Source: JAEYZS01 sp031374125
GTDB taxonomy: Bacteria; Bdellovibrionota; Bdellovibrionia; Bdellovibrionales; JAEYZS01
Reading direction: 5' to 3'
DNA length: 21,107 bases
NCBI GenBank assembly: GCA_031374125.1
Contig: JANMFM010000101.1
Span: forward strand, 1 to 21,107
Made by a program: the position numbers and the translations under genes. The first letter of the stretch is position 1. Every line of letters begins with the position of its first letter. Positions 14,992 through 21,107 of the stretch are shown one piece after another. A model generated the notes under the pieces. It made no database searches, had not been told where the DNA came from, and saw nothing but the letters and a program-made list of their open reading frames with translations.

Positions 14992-15576
14992 ATGAGAACT
15001 AGCAAAGCCTTTAATAAACTCCTGAAGCGTCCCTCATTTACCAGTAAGGATGCCAAGGCTGTAGGTATCAAAGCCAACAGTCTCTCTTATTACGCCCGTA
15101 TAGGCGTTATAGAGCGTGTATCTCATGGGGTCTATCGAAACCCCGCAGTTGATAGCTCTGCGCCGTTCGAGTGGCAAGACCTACTGGAAACTGCCCAAAG
15201 CATTCCCGATGGAACCATCTGTCTGATTTCGGCTCTTGCTTATTATGGACTAACTCAAGAAATCCAAAGGCAATACTGGATAGCCGTTCCTCACGAAGGC
15301 GGTCTTATTAAAAGACCAAAAACAAAAATTATTCGCACTCGCAATTTTAAACTGGGACGGATTCCCCTCAAGCTTGGCGAATATAAGACCCATATTTTTG
15401 ATAAAGAGAGATGCGTGGTCGATGCTTTTAAAAAACTCTCGAAAGAGTCAGCGATGTATTCCCTAAAAGCATATCTAAAAAGAACTGACGAACATAAGCC
15501 CGATCTATCGAAGCTCGCCCGCTATGCGAAAGAACTACGGGTAGATATTGTACCTTATATTGAGGCGCTGACATGA
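14992..15576 (+). CDS. abiEi: AbiEi antitoxin and autorepressor
   Basis: The 194-residue protein matches AbiEi, the antitoxin of the type IV AbiE system. An N-terminal winged helix (about 1-50: FTSKDAKAVGIKANSLSYYARIGVIERVSHGVYR) binds the promoter repeats. The C-terminal antitoxin domain begins with the conserved ISALAYYGLT element (about 79-88), followed by WIAVPHEGG and a basic strand-rich part. AbiEi counteracts the toxin without stable binding and represses transcription cooperatively. No ribosome site precedes the ATG, and the promoter predicts a transcript starting at or next to it, so leaderless translation is likely. abiEii follows 10 bases later. Confidence 0.88.
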   Translation: MRTSKAFNKLLKRPSFTSKDAKAVGIKANSLSYYARIGVIERVSHGVYRNPAVDSSAPFEWQDLLETAQSIPDGTICLISALAYYGLTQEIQRQYWIAVPHEGGLIKRPKTKIIRTRNFKLGRIPLKLGEYKTHIFDKERCVVDAFKKLSKESAMYSLKAYLKRTDEHKPDLSKLARYAKELRVDIVPYIEALT

Positions 15577-15586
15577 GGACACCAGC

Positions 15587-16447
15587 ATGAACCAAATCAA
15601 CACCAAAGCCATGGAACAATCCACGAAAGAAAAAGTAAAAAGCATCGCCCAGAAACAGGGGCGAACTTTTAACGACGTTTGGCAAGAGGTCGTACTTGAA
15701 CGATGGCTGGCGCGACTTGCGATTTCCCCGTATAGGAAGAATTTTATTTTTAAAGGGGCAATGTGTTTAATTCGGTACATTGAACTACAACGAGAAACAC
15801 GGGATTTGGATTTCTTAATTAAGGATTTAACAGCTACCACTGATGACGTAAAAAAATATTTAACGGAAGTGTCGGCACTTACTTTGAACGATGGCTTTAC
15901 CTTTGAAAATTTAGAAGTGGGACCGCTACCCCATGCCCACATGAAATATCCTGGGCATCAAGTATCGGTCATCGGAAATCTAGGTAATACAAAAACCAAA
16001 GTGTTTATTGATATTGGAGTCGGCGATGCCGTAAAGCCCACCGAAATCACGATGAAACTTTTAGGAACTGATAAGGCTCCACTTTTTGAAAAGGAAATTC
16101 ATCTTTGGGCATATCCCGTCGAAAGTATTTTTGCTGAGAAATTGGAAACCGCTGTGGCAAGAGCCGACCAAAATAGTCGGATGAAAGATTACCACGACCT
16201 TTTGCTTTTAGTTCGGGGAGATGTGATGGACAAAAAGTTGGTGAAGACCGCAATCAAAGCCACATTCACCAATCGAGGCACAAATCTTCAAAAATTATCA
16301 ATTCCGAAAGACCAAATCGGCACCATACAAAATTATTGGAGCATTTACCTAAAAGCCCTTGATGCCGAAGCACAAAAAGAGCTGGAAGCAGATATCCAAA
16401 TTGTGATGAACGAAATAAATAATTTTTTAGACGATGGTATTTTATAA
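15587..16447 (+). CDS. abiEii: AbiEii nucleotidyltransferase toxin
   Basis: The 286-residue toxin belongs to the DUF1814/AbiEii nucleotidyltransferase family, whose studied members act through NTP-dependent nucleotidyl transfer and can cause abortive phage infection. Motif I is FKGAM (55-59) with TRDLDF (71-76), giving the metal-binding pair D73 and D75. The third carboxylate is probably D142 in KVFIDIGVG. Motifs III and IV are AEKLETAVAR (183-192) and RMKDYHDL (198-205), with K185, K200, D201 and D204. All the expected catalytic positions are present, so the toxin looks active. The GAM form instead of GGT in motif I is common in this subfamily. A GAGGA site overlaps the abiEi stop. Confidence 0.9.
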   Translation: MNQINTKAMEQSTKEKVKSIAQKQGRTFNDVWQEVVLERWLARLAISPYRKNFIFKGAMCLIRYIELQRETRDLDFLIKDLTATTDDVKKYLTEVSALTLNDGFTFENLEVGPLPHAHMKYPGHQVSVIGNLGNTKTKVFIDIGVGDAVKPTEITMKLLGTDKAPLFEKEIHLWAYPVESIFAEKLETAVARADQNSRMKDYHDLLLLVRGDVMDKKLVKTAIKATFTNRGTNLQKLSIPKDQIGTIQNYWSIYLKALDAEAQKELEADIQIVMNEINNFLDDGIL

Positions 16448-16498
16448 TTACGACACGAATATTTTGAATACAGACATCTGTTAGGTAAGAGAAAGTTA

Positions 16499-16534
16499 TT
16501 CCGCCATAAAAAATAATGATTTTTTATGGCGGAA
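16499..16534. terminator. 36-bp inverted repeat between convergent genes, possible bidirectional terminator
   Basis: Perfect 16-bp arms (TTCCGCCATAAAAAAT and complement) flank a 4-base centre, AATG. It lies between the end of abiEii and the end of the minus-strand gene at 16559, as expected for a shared terminator. The A/T runs are inside the stem instead of after it, which is atypical. The CCGCCATAA/TTATGGCGG ends also look a little like Xer half-sites, but the 14-base centre is too long for a dif-type site. Confidence 0.4.
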
Positions 16535-16558
16535 AGTCCCTCGACTGACGCGATTGGA

Positions 16559-17332
16559 TTACCCAATCTTTTTAGATTGGGTTTTGAACCATTTGATAAA
16601 AGACTTAATTTCGGCTTTGACCTTGCTACTCATTTTTTCCTTTGAATAAAAAGATTGAAGACTCGTTTTAAGCTCATTGATTCGTTGGATTGCCGATTCA
16701 TCACCTTGAATCTTCGTAGCAAGTGCCGGGTCTACCTTGCTCTCCTTTTGTTTCTTACGTTTTCTTCGGTTCGGATTGATTTCACAAATCAGTTTTTGAA
16801 TCTGACGACAAGAAAGTGCTTCTAACTTTTTGATTGGATTTTTCTTTAAAAACTTTTCGACGTTAAATCTGCTTAAACGAGTCAATTCTATAAGAACCGA
16901 GAGGGGCAAATCCAACTTATTAATGTCTTCCCTTTGGGCGAGAGACATATACTCATTGGTTCTACTTTTCCCTAAGCCAAACTCAATGCTAATAAATCGA
17001 TAGTATAGGCTACTTGCGAAAGTAGATGTATACTTACTCGCTGGTAAAGCGTTGACAAAACATTCGTGGATTTCGCCAAGCTTTTGTCCAACCTTGCCAG
17101 CCACTTTGGACTCAACACGAAATAGCTCTTTCAGGTCGGCAATTATGTTGTTGGTGTCCCTGCCAATCTCAGGGTAATATTTTAATAGCTTCGAACCTTG
17201 GTCAGAGATAGCTGGCATCTTAAGATAAGCATTCTTAAGTGCTTCTTTAGTCTCTTTCTCGGTTCGGGTTTTAGTTTCAGTAGAATTAGAGACCTTGCTA
17301 CTATTCACGGTCTGGTTCGCAGGATTTTTCAT
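16559..17332 (-). CDS. Hypothetical protein, possibly ParB/DUF3102-like
   Basis: The 257-residue protein has a polar Ser/Thr/Lys/Glu-rich start (1-35), a helical region (60-135) with the pattern KVGQKLGEIHECF followed by FISIEFGLGKSRTNEYMSLAQ, and then a region (140-185) of helices ending RQIQKLICEI. The middle recalls DUF3102-type and ParB-type helical DNA-binding domains, in which an entry helix pair is followed by a small turn and recognition helix. A very basic stretch (NRRKRKKQKESK, about 189-200) could bind DNA. AAGGAG precedes the start. It diverges from the 17511 gene. I treat it as a probable DNA-binding maintenance protein, not confirmed. Confidence 0.55.
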   Translation of the reverse strand: MKNPANQTVNSSKVSNSTETKTRTEKETKEALKNAYLKMPAISDQGSKLLKYYPEIGRDTNNIIADLKELFRVESKVAGKVGQKLGEIHECFVNALPASKYTSTFASSLYYRFISIEFGLGKSRTNEYMSLAQREDINKLDLPLSVLIELTRLSRFNVEKFLKKNPIKKLEALSCRQIQKLICEINPNRRKRKKQKESKVDPALATKIQGDESAIQRINELKTSLQSFYSKEKMSSKVKAEIKSFIKWFKTQSKKIG

Positions 17333-17498
17333 ATCTTGCTCCTTTTATTTAGCCCTCCTTTTAAAGTTTAAAGCCCTAAACCATTTTAAAGCTTCTCAAC
17401 ACGGCTGGTGGAGTTCGTCCCAGCTATAAAAGAACTTTACAAAAGGCTTGTAGGTATTTTTGTAGGTACGAATGTAGGTAGAAGTTGCTATACTGTGA
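17333..17498. promoter_or_regulatory. Divergent promoter region with AT-rich repeats, candidate replication origin or operator
   Basis: This 166-base gap between divergent genes holds two tandem copies of TTTAAAG (17360-17373) and a third (17385-17391), then the three iterons listed separately. TGCTATACT (17486-17494) is a good extended -10 facing the plus-strand gene. An AT-rich repeat next to iterons is the usual layout of a plasmid origin, but an autoregulated divergent promoter explains the same pattern. Confidence 0.45.
17449..17484 (+). repeat. Three 12-bp direct repeats (iterons)
   Basis: TGTAGGTA recurs at 17449, 17461 and 17473, spaced exactly 12 bases apart with a variable 4-base remainder (TTTT, CGAA, GAAG). 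Exact spacing close to one helical turn suggests a protein binding side by side along one face of DNA. They sit just upstream of an extended -10 and a GTG start, so they could be operators for the downstream gene or replication iterons. Confidence 0.65.
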
Positions 17499-17510
17499 TT
17501 GAGGTGTGCA

Positions 17511-19229
17511 GTGGCTAAGGGAAACTCTCGGGCTCAAAATGAATTGTTTATCAAAAATTGCGCGAAGGTTCTGATGGACCAGTACAACTTGGATGAAGAC
17601 AAAGTTTTCGAAATTTTAAAAAAATGTTCCCCCAATACGGCACCGTCTGAAGAGCAAACGCAGATCATGGACTATGAAAATCTTGACGCATCAGGTGACT
17701 ACTCTCCACAAATTCACTCAATTAGAAATTATTTTTCGCCGAATTTCGTTCTAGCTTTGCGAAGCATGGAGCCCGCGGAAGCCGAAGAACTATTTTTTCG
17801 TGAAGACCCAAGCGTCCTATCCAAGATTGAACTGTTCTTTAACCAGATACTTCCGACTATTCCACTGGTATCAAAAGATGAAATCAACAACGAGCTATCA
17901 GCGTTCTCAGATTTCATAAGAGATAATCACGACAAGTTTATTCTTTGGGGCGAAACGGATTCAATATTCAAAAGTTGTTTTTGGCTTCAGGCTGGTTTAA
18001 CCAACTGCTCGCTACAGTTCTTAAAAGAGCCCGAGGATAACAAGGCTTACTATCGAGAGCGTGCAAAGAAGAAAATTGATCCACCGAATCTCAAGGCACC
18101 TACGAGGTCTATTTCTTTGCCAAAGGAACTCGATTCGTCTTTTGTTTCTTCGCTCAGAATCAACAGCTCAAATAGAAAAAAGTATCACCCATTTATCGGC
18201 GACAAATGGTTTCAAGACGAAGAAAAAGAGCTAAGAGAAACAATTGTTTCTTTTTATAAGAAAACATTGCAGATCATTTCTGATTTTATAGCCAACCCTG
18301 ATTTTTCGCCTTCAGAAAAATACCTTCGATTAGCCGAACGAACTTTTTCAGTGCCTGAGCTCGAACTCCTACTTGGCAAATCAATACGATTCTTTAGCTG
18401 GCCGCTTAGACTGAATGAAACAACTGAATTCGAATATCAAAATAATTTTTTAGCCAACGGACTCTGTTTCCTTTCTCATTTCGAACTTGAATGTGAGTCT
18501 GGAGCCCTGACTGAAACCGCAGGGCTCTTCTCGAAAATTGCTAGTCAGGGTACTAGGTGCCAGCCGATTTGCTTAAATAGCTATGAAGCCATAAGAATGT
18601 TTGGTGGCTACAAACGTACCGTCGAGGTCACGAAATCATACCAGGCACTAGAGCCTAGAATTAGGTCAGCCCAAAGTAGAGCAAACAAAAATATTAAAAT
18701 CTTAAAGAACCTCATCAATTCAAAACGCTCTTTAAAAAATGATAGCGAAGGATTTATTGAAGTTAAGGCGTCGATAGTACCAAAACTGAAAAGCCCTGAT
18801 GTGCATGGCTTTAGTTCTGACTATTCATTGTTCTACCCAAAAGGTAAAACAACTTCGCCACTAAAGCTTTACCCAAATCAGATTCGAGTTGTTCAGTTAC
18901 TTTTAGATAAAGAAGCCACCAATGCTCAAAGAGCAGTTTCGAAAGAACAAATTTTTAGAGATATTTATGAATTGACCGCGCCAGAAATGATTCAAAAAGT
19001 AAAGGCGGGAGACGAAAAAGCAACCAAGCAATATGAAATAAAGCTCAAAGCATTTCGGCTAGATAATTATGTTTTCGACCGAGGCGATGCCTGGAAGGTC
19101 GGTTTTATTAAATCGCAAAGGAAAGTCGATCAACCTGGCTTATTCTACTGGCTAGATCTCGAGTACTATAAAAATCAAAAACCAAAATCCACAACACGCA
19201 CTACCCGAAAGAAAACGTCCAAAAAGTAA
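17511..19229 (+). CDS. Unrecognised 572-residue protein downstream of iterons
   Basis: The GTG at 17511 has GAGG six bases upstream; a TTG at 17499 would overlap that site. The soluble 572-residue protein has no signal or membrane segment. Residues 1-150 are helical and acidic, and 260-400 helical with scattered aromatics. The C-terminal part (about 445-550: LYPNQIRVVQLLLDKE, then VSKEQIFRDIYEL and a strand-rich tail) has the shape of a winged helix. The end is very basic (TTRTTRKKTSKK). A DNA-binding role is likely, perhaps initiator, regulator or a defence component. I recognise no family. It converges with the gene at 19241 with only 11 bases between their ends. Confidence 0.7.
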   Translation: MAKGNSRAQNELFIKNCAKVLMDQYNLDEDKVFEILKKCSPNTAPSEEQTQIMDYENLDASGDYSPQIHSIRNYFSPNFVLALRSMEPAEAEELFFREDPSVLSKIELFFNQILPTIPLVSKDEINNELSAFSDFIRDNHDKFILWGETDSIFKSCFWLQAGLTNCSLQFLKEPEDNKAYYRERAKKKIDPPNLKAPTRSISLPKELDSSFVSSLRINSSNRKKYHPFIGDKWFQDEEKELRETIVSFYKKTLQIISDFIANPDFSPSEKYLRLAERTFSVPELELLLGKSIRFFSWPLRLNETTEFEYQNNFLANGLCFLSHFELECESGALTETAGLFSKIASQGTRCQPICLNSYEAIRMFGGYKRTVEVTKSYQALEPRIRSAQSRANKNIKILKNLINSKRSLKNDSEGFIEVKASIVPKLKSPDVHGFSSDYSLFYPKGKTTSPLKLYPNQIRVVQLLLDKEATNAQRAVSKEQIFRDIYELTAPEMIQKVKAGDEKATKQYEIKLKAFRLDNYVFDRGDAWKVGFIKSQRKVDQPGLFYWLDLEYYKNQKPKSTTRTTRKKTSKK

Positions 19230-19240
19230 TAGAGATTTTT

Positions 19241-20095
19241 TTATTCTGGGTCGCTTGCAGGCGTCTGTAAGCTTCGCTTATAATCCGCCTCAAGTTTTCT
19301 TAGTTCAGCATCAATTTCAAATCCGTTCTTACCTTCGTTGGACAGCTTTTTCATTATTGAGAAGCATTTTTTTTCAAATTCACTTTTTGGATTCTTTGCG
19401 ACCATTTCATATTTTTCAATAAGCTCTTTGATATATTTCTTCTCAATTTCTCCAGCTAAATAGTCGGCAAGAATGCCGTCCTTCCAGGCTTTGTAAGCAC
19501 TGACGTGGGCTTCAAGATAATTATAATTCTTGAGAACATAGATGCTGGTATTATTCTTTGCCATTTGTTCGGTGCGATTTTGCCATGTGCGATAATCTTG
19601 TTCTATTGGTGGTCGCACAGGATCTTCTATTTTCTTCTGAGCCTTTGGAAGCTCGATGGCATACTTAGGATAGCAAATATTGAACGAAACCAAAAAGCCA
19701 TAAATATTTGGAAACGCCTCATGTTCAAAAACCAGATCCTTTCCCGATATTTTTTTAGCGTGCCTGGCTAGAATTTCCTGCATATTTTTTGTGACACGCC
19801 ATTTTTGCGGGTCTGCCACGAAGCGGTAGTGGTTGGGTCTGCGTTTATGACCTGACTGAAGCTCGATAATTTTTAGATGAACTAACTTATAGAGCGATCT
19901 ATAAAAGGCGAGCTCTCCACAGACCAGAATATCCTCTGTTAAGCGGTTCACCGAATAATACAAAGTATCTGGATAAAACGAAGCAATCTGATAGAGCAAG
20001 TCTCGATCATTTTTATTAAGCAGATCAGTGGCTCTTAATAAGACCGTCGGCACGGGCGTAAAGTAGTAATCTAATTTCTCTCTTTTTTCATTCAT
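19241..20095 (-). CDS. Winged-helix protein, possible replication or regulatory protein
   Basis: The 284-residue protein begins with a helix-turn-helix segment of the HTH_36 kind (about residues 24-80: LLNKNDRDLLYQIASF, then SVNRLTEDILV and RSLYKLVHLKIIELQSGHKRR), as found at the start of many plasmid replication initiators and phage replisome proteins. The middle (80-160) is mixed strand and helix; the rest is a long charged helical tail (200-275). GGAGGA lies before the ATG. The pattern fits a plasmid Rep or a regulator, but no catalytic or initiator signature is visible, so the function is open. A shorter relative of its HTH occurs at 20605. Confidence 0.6.
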   Translation of the reverse strand: MNEKREKLDYYFTPVPTVLLRATDLLNKNDRDLLYQIASFYPDTLYYSVNRLTEDILVCGELAFYRSLYKLVHLKIIELQSGHKRRPNHYRFVADPQKWRVTKNMQEILARHAKKISGKDLVFEHEAFPNIYGFLVSFNICYPKYAIELPKAQKKIEDPVRPPIEQDYRTWQNRTEQMAKNNTSIYVLKNYNYLEAHVSAYKAWKDGILADYLAGEIEKKYIKELIEKYEMVAKNPKSEFEKKCFSIMKKLSNEGKNGFEIDAELRKLEADYKRSLQTPASDPE

Positions 20096-20171
20096 CGTTT
20101 ACCCTCCTCCAAGGGTTACTAAATAAATGGAAGAAGCCTTTAAATATCTAAATTTGCCGTTGAGAGCCCAC

Positions 20172-20208
20172 ACTGGTCGGAGTTTTACCCACACCCGAGG
20201 GAACCAGT
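20172..20208. repeat. Inverted repeat ACTGGT/ACCAGT upstream of the 20095 gene
   Basis: Six-base arms at 20172-20177 and 20203-20208 enclose a 25-base GC-rich centre. It lies in the 190-base gap ahead of the minus-strand gene at 19241. It could fold in the 5' leader of that mRNA. Evidence is limited to the short arms. Confidence 0.3.
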
Positions 20209-20235
20209 TAGAAAAAGAACTTAATAACTGAAAGA

Positions 20236-20272
20236 ATTGGCAAACGCCCCTTAAATGGGGACTATTGCCAAT
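20236..20272 (-). terminator. Stem-loop after the 20286 gene
   Basis: ATTGGCAA (20236-20243) pairs with TTGCCAAT (20265-20272), and inside it CCCC (20247-20250) pairs with GGGG (20257-20260) around a TTAAAT loop. It lies 13 bases past the stop of the minus-strand small gene. The tail after the stem on that strand (TCTTTC) is only weakly U-rich, so it is a possible terminator or a regulatory stem; its loop carries the CCATTTA motif found before nearby starts. Confidence 0.45.
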
Positions 20273-20285
20273 CAATCTGGGTCAG

Positions 20286-20522
20286 TTAGAGGCTCCAGTA
20301 ATCTTGATCAAAAAAGGATGCCCTGAATCTTTCAGCCTCTTGCAAAATGAGAAGCTGGTCAGTGATTGATAGATCTTGAATCTCATAAACTTTATAAGCC
20401 CCGTCTTCAAATTCTATAAATGCCTTGGGCTTATCGTCGGTGTTCTTAAAAATCAAAAAGCAGGCTTTGTCAGGTAGCTCTGGAATTTGACGAAAATGAA
20501 ACTTTGGTAATTGATTGGTCAT
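20286..20522 (-). CDS. Small hypothetical protein
   Basis: The 78-residue acidic protein has a strand-rich middle (CFLIFKNTDDKPKAFIEFEDGAYKVYEI, about 21-48) followed by a helix (TDQLLILQEAERFRASFF), suggesting a small alpha/beta fold. There is no signal or membrane segment. The start has AGGAGG eight bases upstream and the CCATTTA motif beyond it. It sits between two winged-helix genes on the same strand, so a partner or inhibitor of one of them is conceivable. I recognise no family. Confidence 0.65.
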   Translation of the reverse strand: MTNQLPKFHFRQIPELPDKACFLIFKNTDDKPKAFIEFEDGAYKVYEIQDLSITDQLLILQEAERFRASFFDQDYWSL

Positions 20523-20541
20523 AAATGATCCTCCTAAAGAC

Positions 20542-20548
20542 TAAATGG
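20542..20548 (-). promoter_or_regulatory. CCATTTA motif before the 20286 gene
   Basis: Minus-strand TCCATTTAGTCTTTAGGAGG precedes the start. Copies of CCATTTA also precede the genes starting at 20095 (20124-20130) and 20964 (20983-20989), and lie in the stem-loop (20252-20258). One plus-strand copy precedes the ATG at 21025 (21009-21015). The shared motif suggests common control of these genes. Confidence 0.4.
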
Positions 20549-20604
20549 AAAGATCATCAAAAAATGCCGAGTCTTCTAAAATCCAAATGTTTATATATAA
20601 AACC

Positions 20605-20964
20605 CTAGTCAGAATCCTGAATTTTTAAAAAATCCTCCGCAGATTTCGGAGCCCCTTCAAAATTTAGACTCAGTCTTCGCCTGATCTCCTCCCAGTTATA
20701 GTCTTTCGACTCATTCACAATGAAATGGGTCTTAGTTAAATCAAAGACATCTAAAATAATTATTTTAAGCAATATAAGCTCTTTCAGAGCTTCAGAGATA
20801 TTTCCGTAGGAACATTTGGTTATATCGGTCAGACTTTCCCTCGTAAACCGATGACTTCGACGGTTCGGGTAGGACTTTGCCGACTGATAGAAAAGTAGAA
20901 AAAGCCTAAGTGCTGTAGGTCCAACGACGGACTTGTTTAAAAAGAAGGGCGGTAAACGCTCCAT
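20605..20964 (-). CDS. Small winged-helix protein
   Basis: AGGAGG four bases upstream favours the ATG at 20964 over a longer in-frame start at 21012 that has no site. The 119-residue product starts MERLPPFFLNK and has a helix-turn-helix in about residues 13-75 (TALRLFLLFYQSA, then TRESLTDITKCSYGNISEALKELILLKIIIL). This is the same layout as the N-terminus of the 19241 protein. A short acidic tail follows. It may be a transcription regulator or plasmid-type HTH protein. The likeness between the two domains suggests a duplicated regulatory pair. Confidence 0.6.
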   Translation of the reverse strand: MERLPPFFLNKSVVGPTALRLFLLFYQSAKSYPNRRSHRFTRESLTDITKCSYGNISEALKELILLKIIILDVFDLTKTHFIVNESKDYNWEEIRRRLSLNFEGAPKSAEDFLKIQDSD

Positions 20965-21024
20965 AGAGCCTCCTATAAGGCTTAAATGGATAAAGCCGAC
21001 CCATTCCACCATTTAGACTAAAGA

Positions 21025-21107
21025 ATGAAGCACAAGGGCTATGATTTCGTTTTTAATGGGTTTGTAAGAATATGGCTTTCGGCTCTGTTCATTGTTTTTA
21101 TTAGGCC
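21025..21107 (+). CDS. Start of a possible membrane protein, cut by the window edge
   Basis: A frame opens at ATG 21025 and continues without a stop to the last base. The 27 visible residues begin MKHKGYDFVFNGFVRIWLSA and go on with LFIVFIR, a short basic start leading into a hydrophobic segment, as in an inner-membrane protein. The ribosome site is poor (CTAAAG). The CCATTTA motif lies 10 bases before. Too little is visible to name it. Confidence 0.35.
   Translation, partial: MKHKGYDFVFNGFVRIWLSALFIVFIR

Noticed and set aside
15535..15942. 135-residue minus-strand ORF opposite abiEi/abiEii
   Set aside because: It lies opposite clearly recognisable AbiE genes with intact motifs, so it is an antisense shadow.
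16499..16534. dif site for XerC/XerD
   Set aside because: The spacer between the half-site-like arms is 14 bases, not about 6, and the arms are mutual complements.

Overview
The window reads as part of an AT-rich, Gram-negative conjugative or integrative element. Outer-membrane lipoproteins, VirB7/9/10-type core proteins and strong AGGAGG ribosome binding sites support a Gram-negative host. The small-gene style and the F/P-hybrid secretion genes would fit a Bdellovibrionota or delta-proteobacterial-type host, but nothing here fixes the taxon, so treat that as a guess. No rRNA, tRNA or CRISPR array was seen.

Layout. (1) 1-1125: the 3' end of an IS3-family transposase with its right terminal repeat, a short unrecognised ORF, and a cysteine-rich lipoprotein gene on the minus strand. 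(2) 1126-1466: a non-coding region with a cluster of GCTACT repeats, including a perfect 16-bp palindrome, ahead of a long plus-strand operon. (3) 1467-12067: three small unknown genes, then a compact type IV secretion system in the order virB2-virB3-virB4-virB5-virB6-virB8-virB9-virB10-virD4-VirB7-like lipoprotein. These are followed by a protein with a winged-helix-like N-terminus and a PD...ExE...KS motif that I read as a MOBC-type relaxase candidate, and a tiny coupled ORF. Genes are packed with ATGA/TAATG overlaps and two TTG starts. No virB11 or virB1 was found. (4) 12044-12141: a striking GC-rich compound inverted repeat just after the relaxase candidate, a possible oriT or terminator. 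(5) 12196-14791: a second operon with a putative DNA-binding accessory protein, an XRE regulator, a small basic-tailed protein and a large serine recombinase. (6) 14936-16534: an AbiEi/AbiEii toxin-antitoxin pair with a 20-bp-arm palindrome over its promoter, closed by a 36-bp inverted repeat. (7) 16559-21107: a less recognisable block that looks like plasmid maintenance or replication. It has a ParB/DUF3102-like protein, a divergent 572-residue unknown protein preceded by three perfect 12-bp-spaced iterons, two winged-helix proteins and a small protein. Several starts there share a CCATTTA motif.

How they may work together: virB genes build the envelope channel and pilus, VirD4 recruits DNA, the relaxase candidate (with the 12196 accessory protein) would process an origin that could be the compound inverted repeat, the serine recombinase would integrate or excise the element, AbiE stabilises it or blocks phage, and the right-hand block may supply replication and partition functions. 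Functional roles beyond the family assignments are inference.
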